Source of the DNA: Rhizobium lentis | Lineage (GTDB): Bacteria; Pseudomonadota; Alphaproteobacteria; Rhizobiales; Rhizobiaceae | Direction of reading: 5' to 3' | Assembly: GCF_017352135.1 (NCBI RefSeq) | Contig: NZ_CP071454.1 | Location: forward strand, 2,257,001-2,321,000 | DNA length: 64,000 bases | In this document: piece after piece, positions 1 through 9,082 of the stretch | Numbering within the stretch: the stretch's first letter is position 1 | Layout of the letters: the number at the start of each line of letters is the position of its first letter | Notes under the pieces: generated by a model | The model's input: only the letters and a program-made list of their open reading frames with translations | Databases searched by the model: none | Told to the model about the DNA's origin: nothing | Position numbers and translations under genes: made by a program

Positions 1-38
1 CGGCCGACCAAAACGACGACGATCCGTCATAAGGTCGC

Positions 39-635
39 TCAGGCGGGGTAGATGCCGAGGAAGTGCTGCAAATATTCCGACAGGATCATCGATGGCACCA
101 GCAGCACCAGCGTCAGCGCGCCGACCATCAGCGCGTGATCGTGGCAGATCATCCTGAGGATGCGCGCCAGCACGAAGACCTGCGCCAGCATGAAGGCGAG
201 CAGCAGCAGCGAGACGAAGCCGACGGTGCCTGGCAGGAAGGACACCAGTGCCAGCAGCACACCGTTGATATAGGACAGCGGCACCCAGAGCCAGTTGACG
301 CTGACGACGATCGGGGCGAAGCGCTCGCCCATGCGGAAGGCAAGCAGCAGCAGCCCGGCCAAGACCAGTGGCACGAACCAGTTGGCGACCTCGACGAGGC
401 CGAGCCTGATGAAGAAGGCAAAGTCGACATCGGCTTCCGGCGGCATCGACCGCAGGAAGGCCTGTCGCCACCAGAGCCAGGAAATGCCCATCGGCGGCAG
501 GCACCAGACCATCGCCCAGAACGAGCGGTTGACGCCGCGCTCCGACAAATCGAGGAAGCGGAAGCCACGCGGATCCATCCGGATCAGCAGCCAGAGGCCG
601 GCCAGATAATACTGGACTTCCTTAAGACCCGGCAT
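39..635 (-). CDS. Integral membrane protein of unknown function
   Basis: A 198-residue hydrophobic protein with about four to five predicted membrane segments, roughly residues 38-55, 74-100, 108-160 (probably two) and 168-190. No catalytic motif is visible. Its ATG lies inside the 3' end of dapE, a 14-base overlap, so it is probably translationally coupled to dapE and cotranscribed with dapD-dapE. I do not recognise a family with confidence. The operon position suggests only a loose link to cell-envelope precursor synthesis. Confidence 0.75.
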   Translation of the reverse strand: MPGLKEVQYYLAGLWLLIRMDPRGFRFLDLSERGVNRSFWAMVWCLPPMGISWLWWRQAFLRSMPPEADVDFAFFIRLGLVEVANWFVPLVLAGLLLLAFRMGERFAPIVVSVNWLWVPLSYINGVLLALVSFLPGTVGFVSLLLLAFMLAQVFVLARILRMICHDHALMVGALTLVLLVPSMILSEYLQHFLGIYPA

Positions 636-1815
636 GGGCGAACCAGCGGTCGATGAAGGTCTCGTAGATCGCCGTCAAGGTCTCCAGATCGGCAACAGTG
701 ACGCGCTCGTCGACCATGTGCATCGTCTGGCCGACGAGGCCGAATTCGACGACTGGGCAATGGTCCTTGATGAACCGCGCATCCGAGGTGCCGCCGGTGG
801 TCGAGAGCTTGGGCGACCGGCCGGCCACACGTTCGATGGCGGACGACAGCGAGGCGATCAGGGCGTTGTTGCGCGTCAGGAAGACATGGCTCGGACGATC
901 GGCCCAGACGATGTCGTATTTCACCGGCTCCCGGCCCGGACGCAGCTGGCCGCTGCCGGCGGCGGCGTCGAGCCGCCGCAGGATTTCGGCGCGCAGCGTT
1001 TCGACGGTCCAGCTGTCGTTGAAGCGGATGTTGAAGCTTGCCGACGCCTTGGCCGGAATGACATTGGTGGCCGGATTGCCGACATCGACCGTCGTCACCT
1101 CGAGGTTCGACGGCTGGAAATCGTCGGTACCGCCGTCGAAGGGCGGGTCCATCAGCGCCTGAGTCAGTTGCAGCATCCCGCGCACCGGATTGTCGGCAAG
1201 GTGCGGGTAGGCGGCATGGCCCTGGACTCCATGCACGGTGATCCTGCCCGACAGCGATCCGCGCCGGCCGATCTTGATCATGTCGCCGAGCCTGTCCGGA
1301 TTGGTCGGTTCGCCCACCAGGCAGGCGTCCCAGCGTTCGCCGCGTTCGGCAGCCCAGTCCAGGAGTTTGGTCGTGCCGTTGATCGCCGGGCCTTCTTCAT
1401 CGCCGGTGATCAGGAACGAAATCGAGCCGGCGGGCGGCCCGTTCTTTTCGATATGGCGGGCGACGGCGGCGACGAAACAGGCAATGCCGCCCTTCATGTC
1501 GACGGCACCGCGGCCGAAAAGCTCGCCCTTCGATATCTCGGCGGCAAAGGGCGGATGCGTCCAGGCCGCTTCGTCGCCGACCGGCACGACATCGGTATGA
1601 CCGGCAAACATCAGATGCGGGCCGTCCTTGCCGAGCCGGGCATAGAGGTTCTCGATGTCGGGCGTTCCCTCTTCGCGCGCCGTCACCTTGTCGACTTTAA
1701 AGCCGAGCGGTGCGAGCATCGCCGCGAGCGCCGTGAGCGCGCCGCCTTCAGCGGGCGTGACGGAGGGGCAGCGAATCAGCGTCTGCAGATTGGCGACGGG
1801 ATCGGTAGCGGTCAT
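622..1815 (-). CDS. dapE: Succinyl-diaminopimelate desuccinylase
   Basis: Hydrolyses N-succinyl-LL-2,6-diaminopimelate to LL-diaminopimelate and succinate in the succinylase branch of lysine and peptidoglycan precursor synthesis (cytosolic, two-zinc M20 peptidase fold). Visible motifs are GHTDVVP near residue 73 (metal His), VDMKGG near 106 (bridging Asp), GDEEGPAI (catalytic and metal Glu) and GGTSDARF near the C-terminus. I chose the start at MTATDPVAN, giving 397 residues, because the 12 upstream in-frame codons are not conserved-looking and the usual family length is about 375-400. It lies 101 bases after dapD and overlaps the following membrane-protein gene. Confidence 0.95.
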   Translation of the reverse strand: MTATDPVANLQTLIRCPSVTPAEGGALTALAAMLAPLGFKVDKVTAREEGTPDIENLYARLGKDGPHLMFAGHTDVVPVGDEAAWTHPPFAAEISKGELFGRGAVDMKGGIACFVAAVARHIEKNGPPAGSISFLITGDEEGPAINGTTKLLDWAAERGERWDACLVGEPTNPDRLGDMIKIGRRGSLSGRITVHGVQGHAAYPHLADNPVRGMLQLTQALMDPPFDGGTDDFQPSNLEVTTVDVGNPATNVIPAKASASFNIRFNDSWTVETLRAEILRRLDAAAGSGQLRPGREPVKYDIVWADRPSHVFLTRNNALIASLSSAIERVAGRSPKLSTTGGTSDARFIKDHCPVVEFGLVGQTMHMVDERVTVADLETLTAIYETFIDRWFAHAGS

Positions 1816-1916
1816 GGCGGTCGAACTATCCGGCGGGAATGGCAAAGACATGGCAAGGCGGCGGCGCCTCGCGTAAAAAGACGCCGTCTGTTTACCGGAT
1901 CAATGTCCTGATGTCA

Positions 1917-2777
1917 TCAATCTCTGAGCAGCTCGTTGATGCCGGTCTTGGAGCGGGTCCGTTCATCGACGCGCTTGACGATGACGGCGCAGTAGAGATG
2001 CGGCGCCGGCTGGCCGTTCGCCATCGTCGCATTGCCCGACGGCATCGAGCCGGCGACGACGACGGAGTAGGGCGGCACTTCGCCGTACATCACCTCGCCG
2101 GTGGCGCGATCGACGATCTTGGTCGACTTGCCGATATAGACGCCCATGCCGAGCACGGAGCCTTCACGGATGATGCAGCCCTCGACCACCTCGGACCGGG
2201 CGCCGATGAAGCAATTGTCCTCGATGATCGTCGGTCCTGCCTGCATCGGTTCGAGCACGCCGCCGATACCGACGCCGCCGGAGAGATGCACATGCTTGCC
2301 GATCTGCGCGCAGGAGCCGACCGTCGCCCAGGTGTCGACCATCGTGCCCTCGCCGACATAGGCGCCGAGATTGACGAAGGAGGGCATCAGGATCGCATTC
2401 GTGGCGATATAGGCCGAGCGGCGCACGACGCAGTTCGGCACGGCGCGGAAGCCCGCGGCACGGAACTGGTTCTCGCCCCAGCCCTCGAATTTCGAGGGCA
2501 CCTTGTCCCACCAAGTGGAACTGCCCGAGCCGCCCTTGACCACCTCCATGTCGTTAAGGCGGAAGGAGAGCAGCACCGCCTTCTTCAGCCACTGATTGAC
2601 CGTCCAGGCGCCATCGTCGCCGCGCGTCGCCACGCGGGCCTTGCCGGCGTCGAGCAGATCGAGCGCCGCTTCGACCGCGTCGCGAACCTCGCCCTTGGTC
2701 GACGTGTTCACATTGTCGCGATTGTCGAAGGCGGTTTCGATGATCTTTTCGAGGGAGGCGAGGTCGATGGCGCTCAT
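1917..2777 (-). CDS. dapD: Tetrahydrodipicolinate N-succinyltransferase
   Basis: Transfers succinyl from succinyl-CoA to 2,3,4,5-tetrahydrodipicolinate, the first committed step of the succinylase lysine pathway. The 286-residue length is typical. The C-terminal half shows the left-handed parallel beta-helix pattern of hexapeptide transferases ([42 protein letters not shown]). It is the first gene of a run dapD-dapE-membrane protein on this strand. An ATG preceded by a weak AGGAAT-type ribosome site fits the family N-terminus. Confidence 0.96.
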   Translation of the reverse strand: MSAIDLASLEKIIETAFDNRDNVNTSTKGEVRDAVEAALDLLDAGKARVATRGDDGAWTVNQWLKKAVLLSFRLNDMEVVKGGSGSSTWWDKVPSKFEGWGENQFRAAGFRAVPNCVVRRSAYIATNAILMPSFVNLGAYVGEGTMVDTWATVGSCAQIGKHVHLSGGVGIGGVLEPMQAGPTIIEDNCFIGARSEVVEGCIIREGSVLGMGVYIGKSTKIVDRATGEVMYGEVPPYSVVVAGSMPSGNATMANGQPAPHLYCAVIVKRVDERTRSKTGINELLRD

Positions 2778-2972
2778 GAGAATTCCTTAAACTTCGATCT
2801 TTATCGTGGAGACGGCGGAGTCTCCGGACGTGCGATCGGCGTGGGTTTGTCCTGCTCTATAGCATGCACCCGTAGAACGGAATGATTTTTCGAACAAGAT
2901 CATACCTGGATTCAAGGCGTTATAGCGACATATCCGGCAGTTGGTGCTGGCAATACTGAAAGGCATTTCGAG

Positions 2973-3839
2973 ATGGCGAAGGGACGAAACGGCGGTTCGC
3001 GGCGCAAGGACGGTGTATGGGATCCGCTGAAGAGCAGTTCGACCGACAGGCAGCGCGCAGAAGCCGTGCCGAAGACGCCACAAACGCTGTCGCCGGCCTA
3101 TCGGCTCGCCTATGTCGACGAGGATTTCCTCTGTCGTGAAGAATTGCGGCCGATCCGCCTGCAGCTGGAACTCTTGAAGACGGAGATGATGCTGACCGAA
3201 CGCGGCATCCGCTCGACGGTCGTCATGTTCGGCGGGGCCCGCATTCCCGCTCCCGGCCAGAGTGCCTGGGCGGCACGCAACGACATCCAGCGCGCCAATC
3301 TCGAGGGGGCGTCGGTCTATTATGACGAGGCGCGCAAATTTGCCCGTCTCTGCTCGAAATATTCGGCCAGCCTCGATTTCCAGGAATATGTCATCGTCAC
3401 CGGCGGCGGCCCCGGCGTCATGGAGGCGGGCAATCGCGGCGCGGCCGACGAGGGCGCGCCGTCAATCGGCCTCAACATCGTGCTGCCGCACGAGCAGGCC
3501 CCGAACGCCTATGTGACGCCGGAACTCAGCTTCAACTTCCACTATTTCGCCATTCGCAAGATGCATTTCATGGTGCGCGCCAAGGCGATCGCGGTGTTCC
3601 CCGGCGGCTTCGGGACGCTCGACGAATTCTTTGAATGCCTGACCTTGATCCAGACCGGCCGCATGGAGCGCCTGCCGCTGATCCTCTTCGGCGAGGCCTT
3701 CTGGCGAAGCATCATCAATTTCGAGGCCTTGGCCGAATTCGGCACGATCGCGCCGGATGACGTCAAGCTGATCAGCTTCGTCGACACCGCCGAAGCCGCG
3801 TGGAAGATCATCCAGGAATTCTACGAGCATCGGGAGTAG
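2973..3839 (+). CDS. LOG family nucleotide phosphoribohydrolase-like protein
   Basis: A 288-residue protein with the LOG ('lysine decarboxylase-like') Rossmann domain in residues about 80-285. The motifs VTGGGPGVMEAGNRGA and FPGGFGTLDEF (PGGxGTxxE) bind the nucleotide ribose-phosphate. Characterised relatives hydrolyse purine nucleoside 5'-monophosphates or cytokinin riboside monophosphates to the base and ribose 5-phosphate; true lysine decarboxylation is not expected. The N-terminal 75 residues are basic and poorly conserved-looking. It is monocistronic, divergent from dapD and followed by a GC-rich hairpin. Family is sure; the substrate is not. Confidence 0.88.
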   Translation: MAKGRNGGSRRKDGVWDPLKSSSTDRQRAEAVPKTPQTLSPAYRLAYVDEDFLCREELRPIRLQLELLKTEMMLTERGIRSTVVMFGGARIPAPGQSAWAARNDIQRANLEGASVYYDEARKFARLCSKYSASLDFQEYVIVTGGGPGVMEAGNRGAADEGAPSIGLNIVLPHEQAPNAYVTPELSFNFHYFAIRKMHFMVRAKAIAVFPGGFGTLDEFFECLTLIQTGRMERLPLILFGEAFWRSIINFEALAEFGTIAPDDVKLISFVDTAEAAWKIIQEFYEHRE

Positions 3840-3866
3840 CGGCGCCACGGGCGCCGCCTCTTGATT
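3839..3866 (+). terminator. Weak intrinsic terminator after the LOG gene
   Basis: An 8-bp perfect GC stem (GCGGCGCC/GGCGCCGC) with a 3-base loop begins at the stop codon and is followed by an interrupted T-rich tail (CTCTTGATTG). Confidence 0.4.
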
Positions 3867-3927
3867 GTCAGGCCGTCTCTTTCCCTGTCGGTTCGGGAAA
3901 AAGAGGGGCGCAATGGTTCGTCCGGAC

Positions 3928-4554
3928 TTACAGCAGCGGCCGGTCCGGCATGTCGTCGATCGAGATGACGCCGTCCTTGTTGCGGTCCATGCGTGTAAAC
4001 AGCTTGTCGAAGGCGGAGACGGCTTCCTGTTTGGAAATCTGGCCGTCCTCGTCGGTGTCGACCCGACGCATCATCATCGAAGCGCGCATGAAGTTGCCGC
4101 CATGGCGCATCCAGTGATGTCCGTCGCGGCCTTCGTGACCCTCGCGCGGCGGCCGCCCCTGATCGTCATTGTCCAACATGTCGGGCGCGGCGTTGGCGTC
4201 TTCGTTTTCGCCGGCCTCCTGCTTGCGCTCGTCCTTCATCGCCTTCATCTGGGCTTCCCGATACTGGCGGATTTCGCCCGGGGTCAGGGAGCCGTCATTA
4301 TTGGTATCGATCGTTGCGAAGACCTTGTCTAGGCCGGCGGTCGCCTCTTCCTTGGAGACCTTGCCGTCCTTGTTCGTGTCGAACTGCTTGAGCATTCTGA
4401 TATAGGTGACTTCGCGGAAGGCCGCCGGACCCGGACGGCCCATGCCGGGATGCGGGCGAGGACCGTCCCCGGGCGCGGCAAAGCCTGTCCCGGCGGCTGC
4501 GCCGAAGACGAAGGCGGAGGAAAGCGCTGCCAGTATCAGCTTGTTGCGGTACAT
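3928..4554 (-). CDS. Exported EF-hand calcium-binding protein
   Basis: A 208-residue protein with an N-terminal signal peptide (about residues 1-26, ending near GFAAPGD) and four EF-hand loops: DTNKDGKVSKEE, DTNNDGSLTPGE, DTDEDGQISKQE and DRNKDGVISIDD. These have the Asp/Asn spacing required to bind calcium and are arranged as two pairs separated by an acidic linker. The start at MYRNKLIL puts a signal peptide first and has a GAAAGGAG ribosome site; a longer in-frame extension has no such logic. Rhizobium etli has a known exported multi-EF-hand protein, calsymin, but this one is smaller and not necessarily orthologous. Likely periplasmic or secreted calcium binding; role unknown. Confidence 0.85.
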   Translation of the reverse strand: MYRNKLILAALSSAFVFGAAAGTGFAAPGDGPRPHPGMGRPGPAAFREVTYIRMLKQFDTNKDGKVSKEEATAGLDKVFATIDTNNDGSLTPGEIRQYREAQMKAMKDERKQEAGENEDANAAPDMLDNDDQGRPPREGHEGRDGHHWMRHGGNFMRASMMMRRVDTDEDGQISKQEAVSAFDKLFTRMDRNKDGVISIDDMPDRPLL

Positions 4555-4724
4555 CGTATCTCCTTTCGTGAGGTGTCTCCTCACTGAGGAAGCTACGGCA
4601 GCAGGCCCGAAAGACCCAGTTAAACATCGGTAAGCTGAATGAAACTTTGGTAATGCCGCCAGCCGCCGGTCAAGGCCCTGCGCAGACCAGAGATCTGAGG
4701 CGTCGGAACCGATCGCGGCGCGCT

Positions 4725-5438
4725 TCAGCCGGGACCGGTGATCTTGCCGAGGAAGGCGGCGAGGTCGTCGGTGACGAAATCGATGTGATCCTCCTCGCCG
4801 CTGGTCTTTTCCCACCATTCGACGACCGTCTCTTCCAGATTGCGCGGCACCAGCAGCACGGTCTGCATGCCGAGCGCCTTCGGCACCGTCAGATTGCGCG
4901 GCAGATCCTCGAACATCGCCGCCCTGTTCGTTTCAACGCGCTTCAGCGCCGCAAACTTGTCATAGGTCGCCTGCGCCGGCTTCGGCACGTAGTCGGCGGC
5001 GACGATATCGAAGATGTCGTCGAAATGCTCGAGAATGCCGAGCGCGCCGGCCGTCATCTCGGCATGCCTGACGCTGCCGTTGGTAAAGATGAACTTGCGC
5101 CCCGGCAGCGCCTTGATCGCCTCGCCGAGCTCCGGCTGCGGCGTCAGGCCCGAATAGTCGATCGCATGCGCCTTTTCGAGGAAGTCGTTCGGATCGATGC
5201 CATGATGGATCATCAGGCCCTGCAGCGTCGTGCCGTGGTCGAGATAATACTGCTTCTGCAGCTTGCGCGCTTCCTCCCGCTCCATCTGCAGGAGCGCCGC
5301 GACATAGGCGGTCATGTTCTTGTCGATCTGCGCGAAGAGGTTGACGTGATGGGGATAGAGTGTGTTGTCGAGGTCGAACACCCAGTCGGTGACGTGTTCG
5401 AAATCGGCTCTTTCAGGCGTGCGGTCGATCTTTGTCAT
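4725..5438 (-). CDS. HAD-family pyrimidine 5'-nucleotidase
   Basis: A 237-residue HAD-superfamily hydrolase of the SDT1/YjjG-like pyrimidine 5'-nucleotidase group. Motif I is FDLDNTLYP, with the two Asp that form the phospho-aspartate and assist proton transfer. Motif II is FTNGS, and the C-terminal FEDLPRNL region supplies the metal-binding acid. Family members dephosphorylate UMP/CMP or modified pyrimidine nucleotides. The start at MTKIDRTPE was preferred over an upstream in-frame ATG because the family begins shortly before motif I. It is monocistronic and divergent from the radical SAM gene. Confidence 0.85.
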   Translation of the reverse strand: MTKIDRTPERADFEHVTDWVFDLDNTLYPHHVNLFAQIDKNMTAYVAALLQMEREEARKLQKQYYLDHGTTLQGLMIHHGIDPNDFLEKAHAIDYSGLTPQPELGEAIKALPGRKFIFTNGSVRHAEMTAGALGILEHFDDIFDIVAADYVPKPAQATYDKFAALKRVETNRAAMFEDLPRNLTVPKALGMQTVLLVPRNLEETVVEWWEKTSGEEDHIDFVTDDLAAFLGKITGPG

Positions 5439-5623
5439 GGCCGCCCTTATGGCACGGCTGCGACGGGAAACCAAAGGCTTTTGCCTTCCAAGCCTGGCGA
5501 CATCGGCCACCGCAAAAATGCCGCTAGAATTTCACAACTTTAAGAGGATTTTGGCTGAATATAGCCATTGATCGCTGGTGACTTCTGCCTGCGTCAGTCA
5601 GGGGGCCCGGAAGGGTAAGTCGC

Positions 5624-7156
5624 ATGAGGATCGTTCTGGTAAATCCGCCGCATACGGCGATCGGCAGTCGTATTCCCGATGATCACCTTCCGCCGCTTGG
5701 TCTTCTCTCCGTAGGAGGGCCGCTGCTCGATGATGGTCACGCCGTCAGCCTCGTCGATGCCGAATTCGGACCGATGGAGTTAGCCGAGATTGTCGGCCAT
5801 GTGGTGGCCGGCCGCCCCGATCTGGTGCTGATTGGCCATTCCGGCTCGACCTCGGCTCATCCCACCGCCCGCGCGATCGCAGAGGCGATCAAATCCCGCG
5901 ATCCCAAAATCTCCATCATCTATGGCGGCGTCTTTCCGACCTATCACTGGCGGGAGGTGCTCGCCGAGACGGCGGCATTCGATATCCTCGTGCGTGGCGA
6001 AGGCGAGGAAACGATGCGGCGCCTCGCCGATGCCCTCGCGACAAACCGGCCGCCGCTGGCAACCATTCCCGGCATCGCCTTTCGCGATGGCAACGGCAAA
6101 GTCTTGGCAACACCACCGGCGCAGGCGATTGCCGATCTCGATGCCTATCGCGTCGGCTGGGAGCTGATCGATCATCGCCGCTATAGTTACTGGGGCGGCA
6201 AGCGGGCGGTGGTGATGCAGTTCTCCCGCGGCTGTCCGCATCTTTGCAATTATTGCGGACAGCGCGGTTTCTGGACCCGCTGGCGTCACCGCTCGCCGGA
6301 ACTGTTTGCCCGCGAGATCGCCAGGCTCTATCGCGAAGAAGGTGTTGAGCTCATCAATCTTGCCGACGAGAATCCAACCTCGTCGCGGAAGGCCTGGCTG
6401 GCTTTCCTCGAAGCAATGATAGCCGAGAACGTGCCCGTCCAGATCGTCGGGTCGACCCGGGCGGATGACATTGTCCGCGACGCCGATATCCTGCCTCTCT
6501 ACCGCAAGGCTGGTGTCGTCCGTTGGCTGCTCGGTATGGAAAACACCGATGAGGCAACCCTGGCCTTGATCAAGAAAGGAGGAGCGAAAGCAACGGACCG
6601 GGAGGCGATCCGCCTCCTGCGCCAGTACGATATTCTCTCCATGGCGACCTGGGTGGTGGGTTTCGAAGAGGAGAAACTGAGCGATCTCTGGCGCGGCTTC
6701 CGGCAATTGCTCTCCTATGATCCCGACCAGATCCAGGCGCTCTATGTGACGCCGCATCGCTGGACACCCTTCTTCCGCATTGCCCGTGACCGGCGGGTGA
6801 TCGAGACCGACATCCGCAAATGGGATTACAAGCATCAGGTCCTGAGGATGCGCCATCTAAGCCCGTTCGTGTTGGTTATCTGCGTCAAGCTCATCGAGGT
6901 GGCGGTCCAGGCCCGGCCGAAGGCATTGATGCGTATCCTCGTCCATCGCGATCCCGAGCAGCGCCACTCCATGCGCTGGTACACGCAGATGGGCCGCCGC
7001 GTCTGGTTTCACGAGATCCTCGAATTCCTCTTTCGCCGCCGTCATATCAAGGATGGTCCGACGCTCGAGAATTTCTGGGGTGCGCCACAGGATGACGAGG
7101 AGGAGTCTATGCTGCGCCCGCAGCGGCATTCAAAAAGCCTCGACGCAGCGGAATAA
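5624..7156 (+). CDS. B12-binding-domain radical SAM protein, BchE-like
   Basis: A 510-residue protein with an N-terminal cobalamin-binding Rossmann domain (about 1-150; MRIVLVNPP, LIGHSGSTSAHP, IIYGGVFPT). A radical SAM domain follows, with the CX3CX2C cluster motif C204-PHL-C208-NY-C211, which ligates the 4Fe-4S cluster. The C-terminal 130 residues are basic and hydrophobic. Architecture and sequence style resemble the anaerobic Mg-protoporphyrin monomethyl ester cyclase BchE and related methyltransferases. No photosynthesis genes are present here, so the BchE name often given to such proteins is doubtful. It lies 55 bases before ada in the same direction; a shared transcript is possible. 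The substrate is unknown. Confidence 0.85.
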   Translation: MRIVLVNPPHTAIGSRIPDDHLPPLGLLSVGGPLLDDGHAVSLVDAEFGPMELAEIVGHVVAGRPDLVLIGHSGSTSAHPTARAIAEAIKSRDPKISIIYGGVFPTYHWREVLAETAAFDILVRGEGEETMRRLADALATNRPPLATIPGIAFRDGNGKVLATPPAQAIADLDAYRVGWELIDHRRYSYWGGKRAVVMQFSRGCPHLCNYCGQRGFWTRWRHRSPELFAREIARLYREEGVELINLADENPTSSRKAWLAFLEAMIAENVPVQIVGSTRADDIVRDADILPLYRKAGVVRWLLGMENTDEATLALIKKGGAKATDREAIRLLRQYDILSMATWVVGFEEEKLSDLWRGFRQLLSYDPDQIQALYVTPHRWTPFFRIARDRRVIETDIRKWDYKHQVLRMRHLSPFVLVICVKLIEVAVQARPKALMRILVHRDPEQRHSMRWYTQMGRRVWFHEILEFLFRRRHIKDGPTLENFWGAPQDDEEESMLRPQRHSKSLDAAE

Positions 7157-7211
7157 AATAGACGCCCGATTTTCGGCGGACGGCCGCGGCCGAGGATGCT
7201 AGAAAGTCGGC

Positions 7212-8297
7212 ATGTTATTCGAACGTCCCGACGATGATACGCTCTATGACGCCCTGATCGCGCGCAGCGCCGATTACGAGGGCCAGGCCTATGTCTGCGT
7301 GAAAACGACGGGCATTTTTTGCCGCCTGACCTGCCCGGCACGCAAGCCGAAAAGGGAAAACACGCTGTTTTTCGATACGATCGCCGCCTGCATGCATTCG
7401 GGCTTTCGCCCATGCCGGCGCTGCAAGCCGCTGGAGCAGCCGGGCCGGGAGCCTGTTGTCGATGAGCTGCTGGCGCGGCTCGACGACGAACCCGAGGTTC
7501 GCTGGAGCGAGGACGAGCTTATTCGACGAGGCCATGATCCTTCGACCGTGCGGCGCGCCTTCAAGCGGGCGCTCGGCATGACTTTCCACGACATCGTCCG
7601 TTTCCGCCGGCTCGGCGAAGCCGCCCGGCAACTGGCGGACGGGGCGCGCGTCATCGATGCGCAGCTCGACGCCGGATACGGCTCTTCGAGCGGCTTCCGG
7701 TCGGCCTTCCAGCGGCTCGTCGGCAAGGCGCCGGCGCTCTCGCAGAACCGCGAACTGCTGTTTGCCGACTGGTTCGACTCGCCGCTCGGGCCGATGATCG
7801 CGGTCGCCGACAAGACGCATCTGCATCTTCTCGAGTTTCACGACCGTAAGGCGCTGCCGACCGAGCTCGAAGCCCTGCAGAAGCGCGTCCGCTCCTCCGT
7901 CGCCGTCGGCCGCACGCCGGCGATCGATCAGATCGAGGCGGAGATAAGGGATTATTTCGACGGCCGGCTGGCCGTCTTCAGGACGCCGCTGGCGCTCGGC
8001 GGCACGCCCTTCGAAAAGCATGTATGGGCAACGCTGATGGAAATCCCCGTCGGTCAGACGCGCGCCTATGGCGATCTCGCAAGGGAGATGGAGCGGCCGG
8101 AGGTGGTGCGTGCCGTCGGCCGCGCCAATGGCGCCAACCGGCTTGCCATCATCGTGCCCTGCCACCGCGTCCTCGGCGCCGATGGGTCGCTGACCGGTTA
8201 CGGGGGCGGGCTCTGGCGCAAGCAATGGCTGTTGCGCCATGAAGAGAAGATCAGCCCGCAGATCAACACACGGGCAAGGATGGAGGAGACAGCATGA
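7212..8297 (+). CDS. ada: Bifunctional Ada regulator/methylated-DNA cysteine methyltransferase
   Basis: A 361-residue protein with the full Ada layout. The N-terminal zinc/methyl-phosphotriester domain has Cys37, Cys41, Cys68 and Cys71 (FCRLTC...PCRRC). An AraC-type helix-turn-helix segment covers about 95-175. The C-terminal O6-methylguanine methyltransferase domain carries the acceptor Cys317 in IVPCHRV. Family members repair alkylated DNA and, once methylated at the N-terminal Cys, activate their own operon. Its TGA overlaps the ATG of the next gene (ATGA), so the downstream gene is probably part of the adaptive-response operon. Confidence 0.95.
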   Translation: MLFERPDDDTLYDALIARSADYEGQAYVCVKTTGIFCRLTCPARKPKRENTLFFDTIAACMHSGFRPCRRCKPLEQPGREPVVDELLARLDDEPEVRWSEDELIRRGHDPSTVRRAFKRALGMTFHDIVRFRRLGEAARQLADGARVIDAQLDAGYGSSSGFRSAFQRLVGKAPALSQNRELLFADWFDSPLGPMIAVADKTHLHLLEFHDRKALPTELEALQKRVRSSVAVGRTPAIDQIEAEIRDYFDGRLAVFRTPLALGGTPFEKHVWATLMEIPVGQTRAYGDLAREMERPEVVRAVGRANGANRLAIIVPCHRVLGADGSLTGYGGGLWRKQWLLRHEEKISPQINTRARMEETA

Positions 8298-9064
8298 ACC
8301 AGACTGAAAAGGCCGAGCTTTTCGGCTCGCTTCATCGGAAGGGCAATCCGATCGTCCTCTATAATATCTGGGATGCCGGCACGGCGAAGGCGGTTGCCGA
8401 TGCCGGCGCCAAGGCGCTCGCGACCGGAAGCTGGTCGGTCGCCGCAGCCCATGGGTTTGCCGATGGCGAGAAGCTGCCGATGCCGGTGCTGGTCGAGACG
8501 GTGAAATCCATCACCGATGTCATCGACCTGCCGCTTTCTGTCGATTTCGAAGGCGCTTATTCGGCGGAACCCCAGGGTGCGGCCGCCAATGTCGCCAGGC
8601 TGGTCGATGTCGGCGCCATCGGCATCAATATCGAGGATCGGATCGTGAGCGGCGAGGGGCTTTATCCGGTCGAGCGCCAGGCGGCCCGCATCCGCGCCAT
8701 TCGCGGCATGGCCGACGGCAGGGGCATTCCCTTCTTCATCAATGCCCGCACCGACCTCTTTCTTGCCGAAAGCGACCTTGCCAAACATGCTGGCCTTGTG
8801 GACGAGGCGATCGAGCGGGGCAGGGCCTATGCGGCGGCCGGCGGCAGCGGCTTCTTCGTTCCCGGCCTGATCGATCCAGCCTTGATCGAAAAGATCTGCG
8901 CGGCATCGTCGCTTCCGGTCAACGTCATGATGCGGGCAGGAGCCCCGGATGTGAAAACGCTGGCAAAGCTCGGCGTCGGCCGTATCAGTTACGGCCCCGG
9001 TCCTTACCGGTCGATGATGGAAAAGCTGAAGCAGGACGCGGCAGCAATTTACAGCCTGCTCTGA
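8294..9064 (+). CDS. Isocitrate lyase/PEP mutase superfamily protein
   Basis: A 256-residue TIM-barrel protein of the PEP mutase/isocitrate lyase superfamily. Visible markers are YNIWDAGTAKAVADAG at the N-terminus, the acidic motif VDFEGAYS and the metal-site motif NIEDRI. The isocitrate-lyase KKCGH catalytic loop is absent, so it is not an isocitrate lyase. Oxaloacetate hydrolase, 2-methylisocitrate lyase-like or C-P bond activity are all possible. It overlaps ada by four bases (ATGA) and is therefore probably coexpressed with alkylation repair. That link is positional only. Confidence 0.85.
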   Translation: MNQTEKAELFGSLHRKGNPIVLYNIWDAGTAKAVADAGAKALATGSWSVAAAHGFADGEKLPMPVLVETVKSITDVIDLPLSVDFEGAYSAEPQGAAANVARLVDVGAIGINIEDRIVSGEGLYPVERQAARIRAIRGMADGRGIPFFINARTDLFLAESDLAKHAGLVDEAIERGRAYAAAGGSGFFVPGLIDPALIEKICAASSLPVNVMMRAGAPDVKTLAKLGVGRISYGPGPYRSMMEKLKQDAAAIYSLL

Positions 9065-9082
9065 AGGCTGCCCGGAAGGGCT

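Noticed and set aside
1..38. Possible start of a further gene on the minus strand (ATG at 28-30)
   Set aside because: Only ten codons are inside the window and no ribosome site or family match can be judged.
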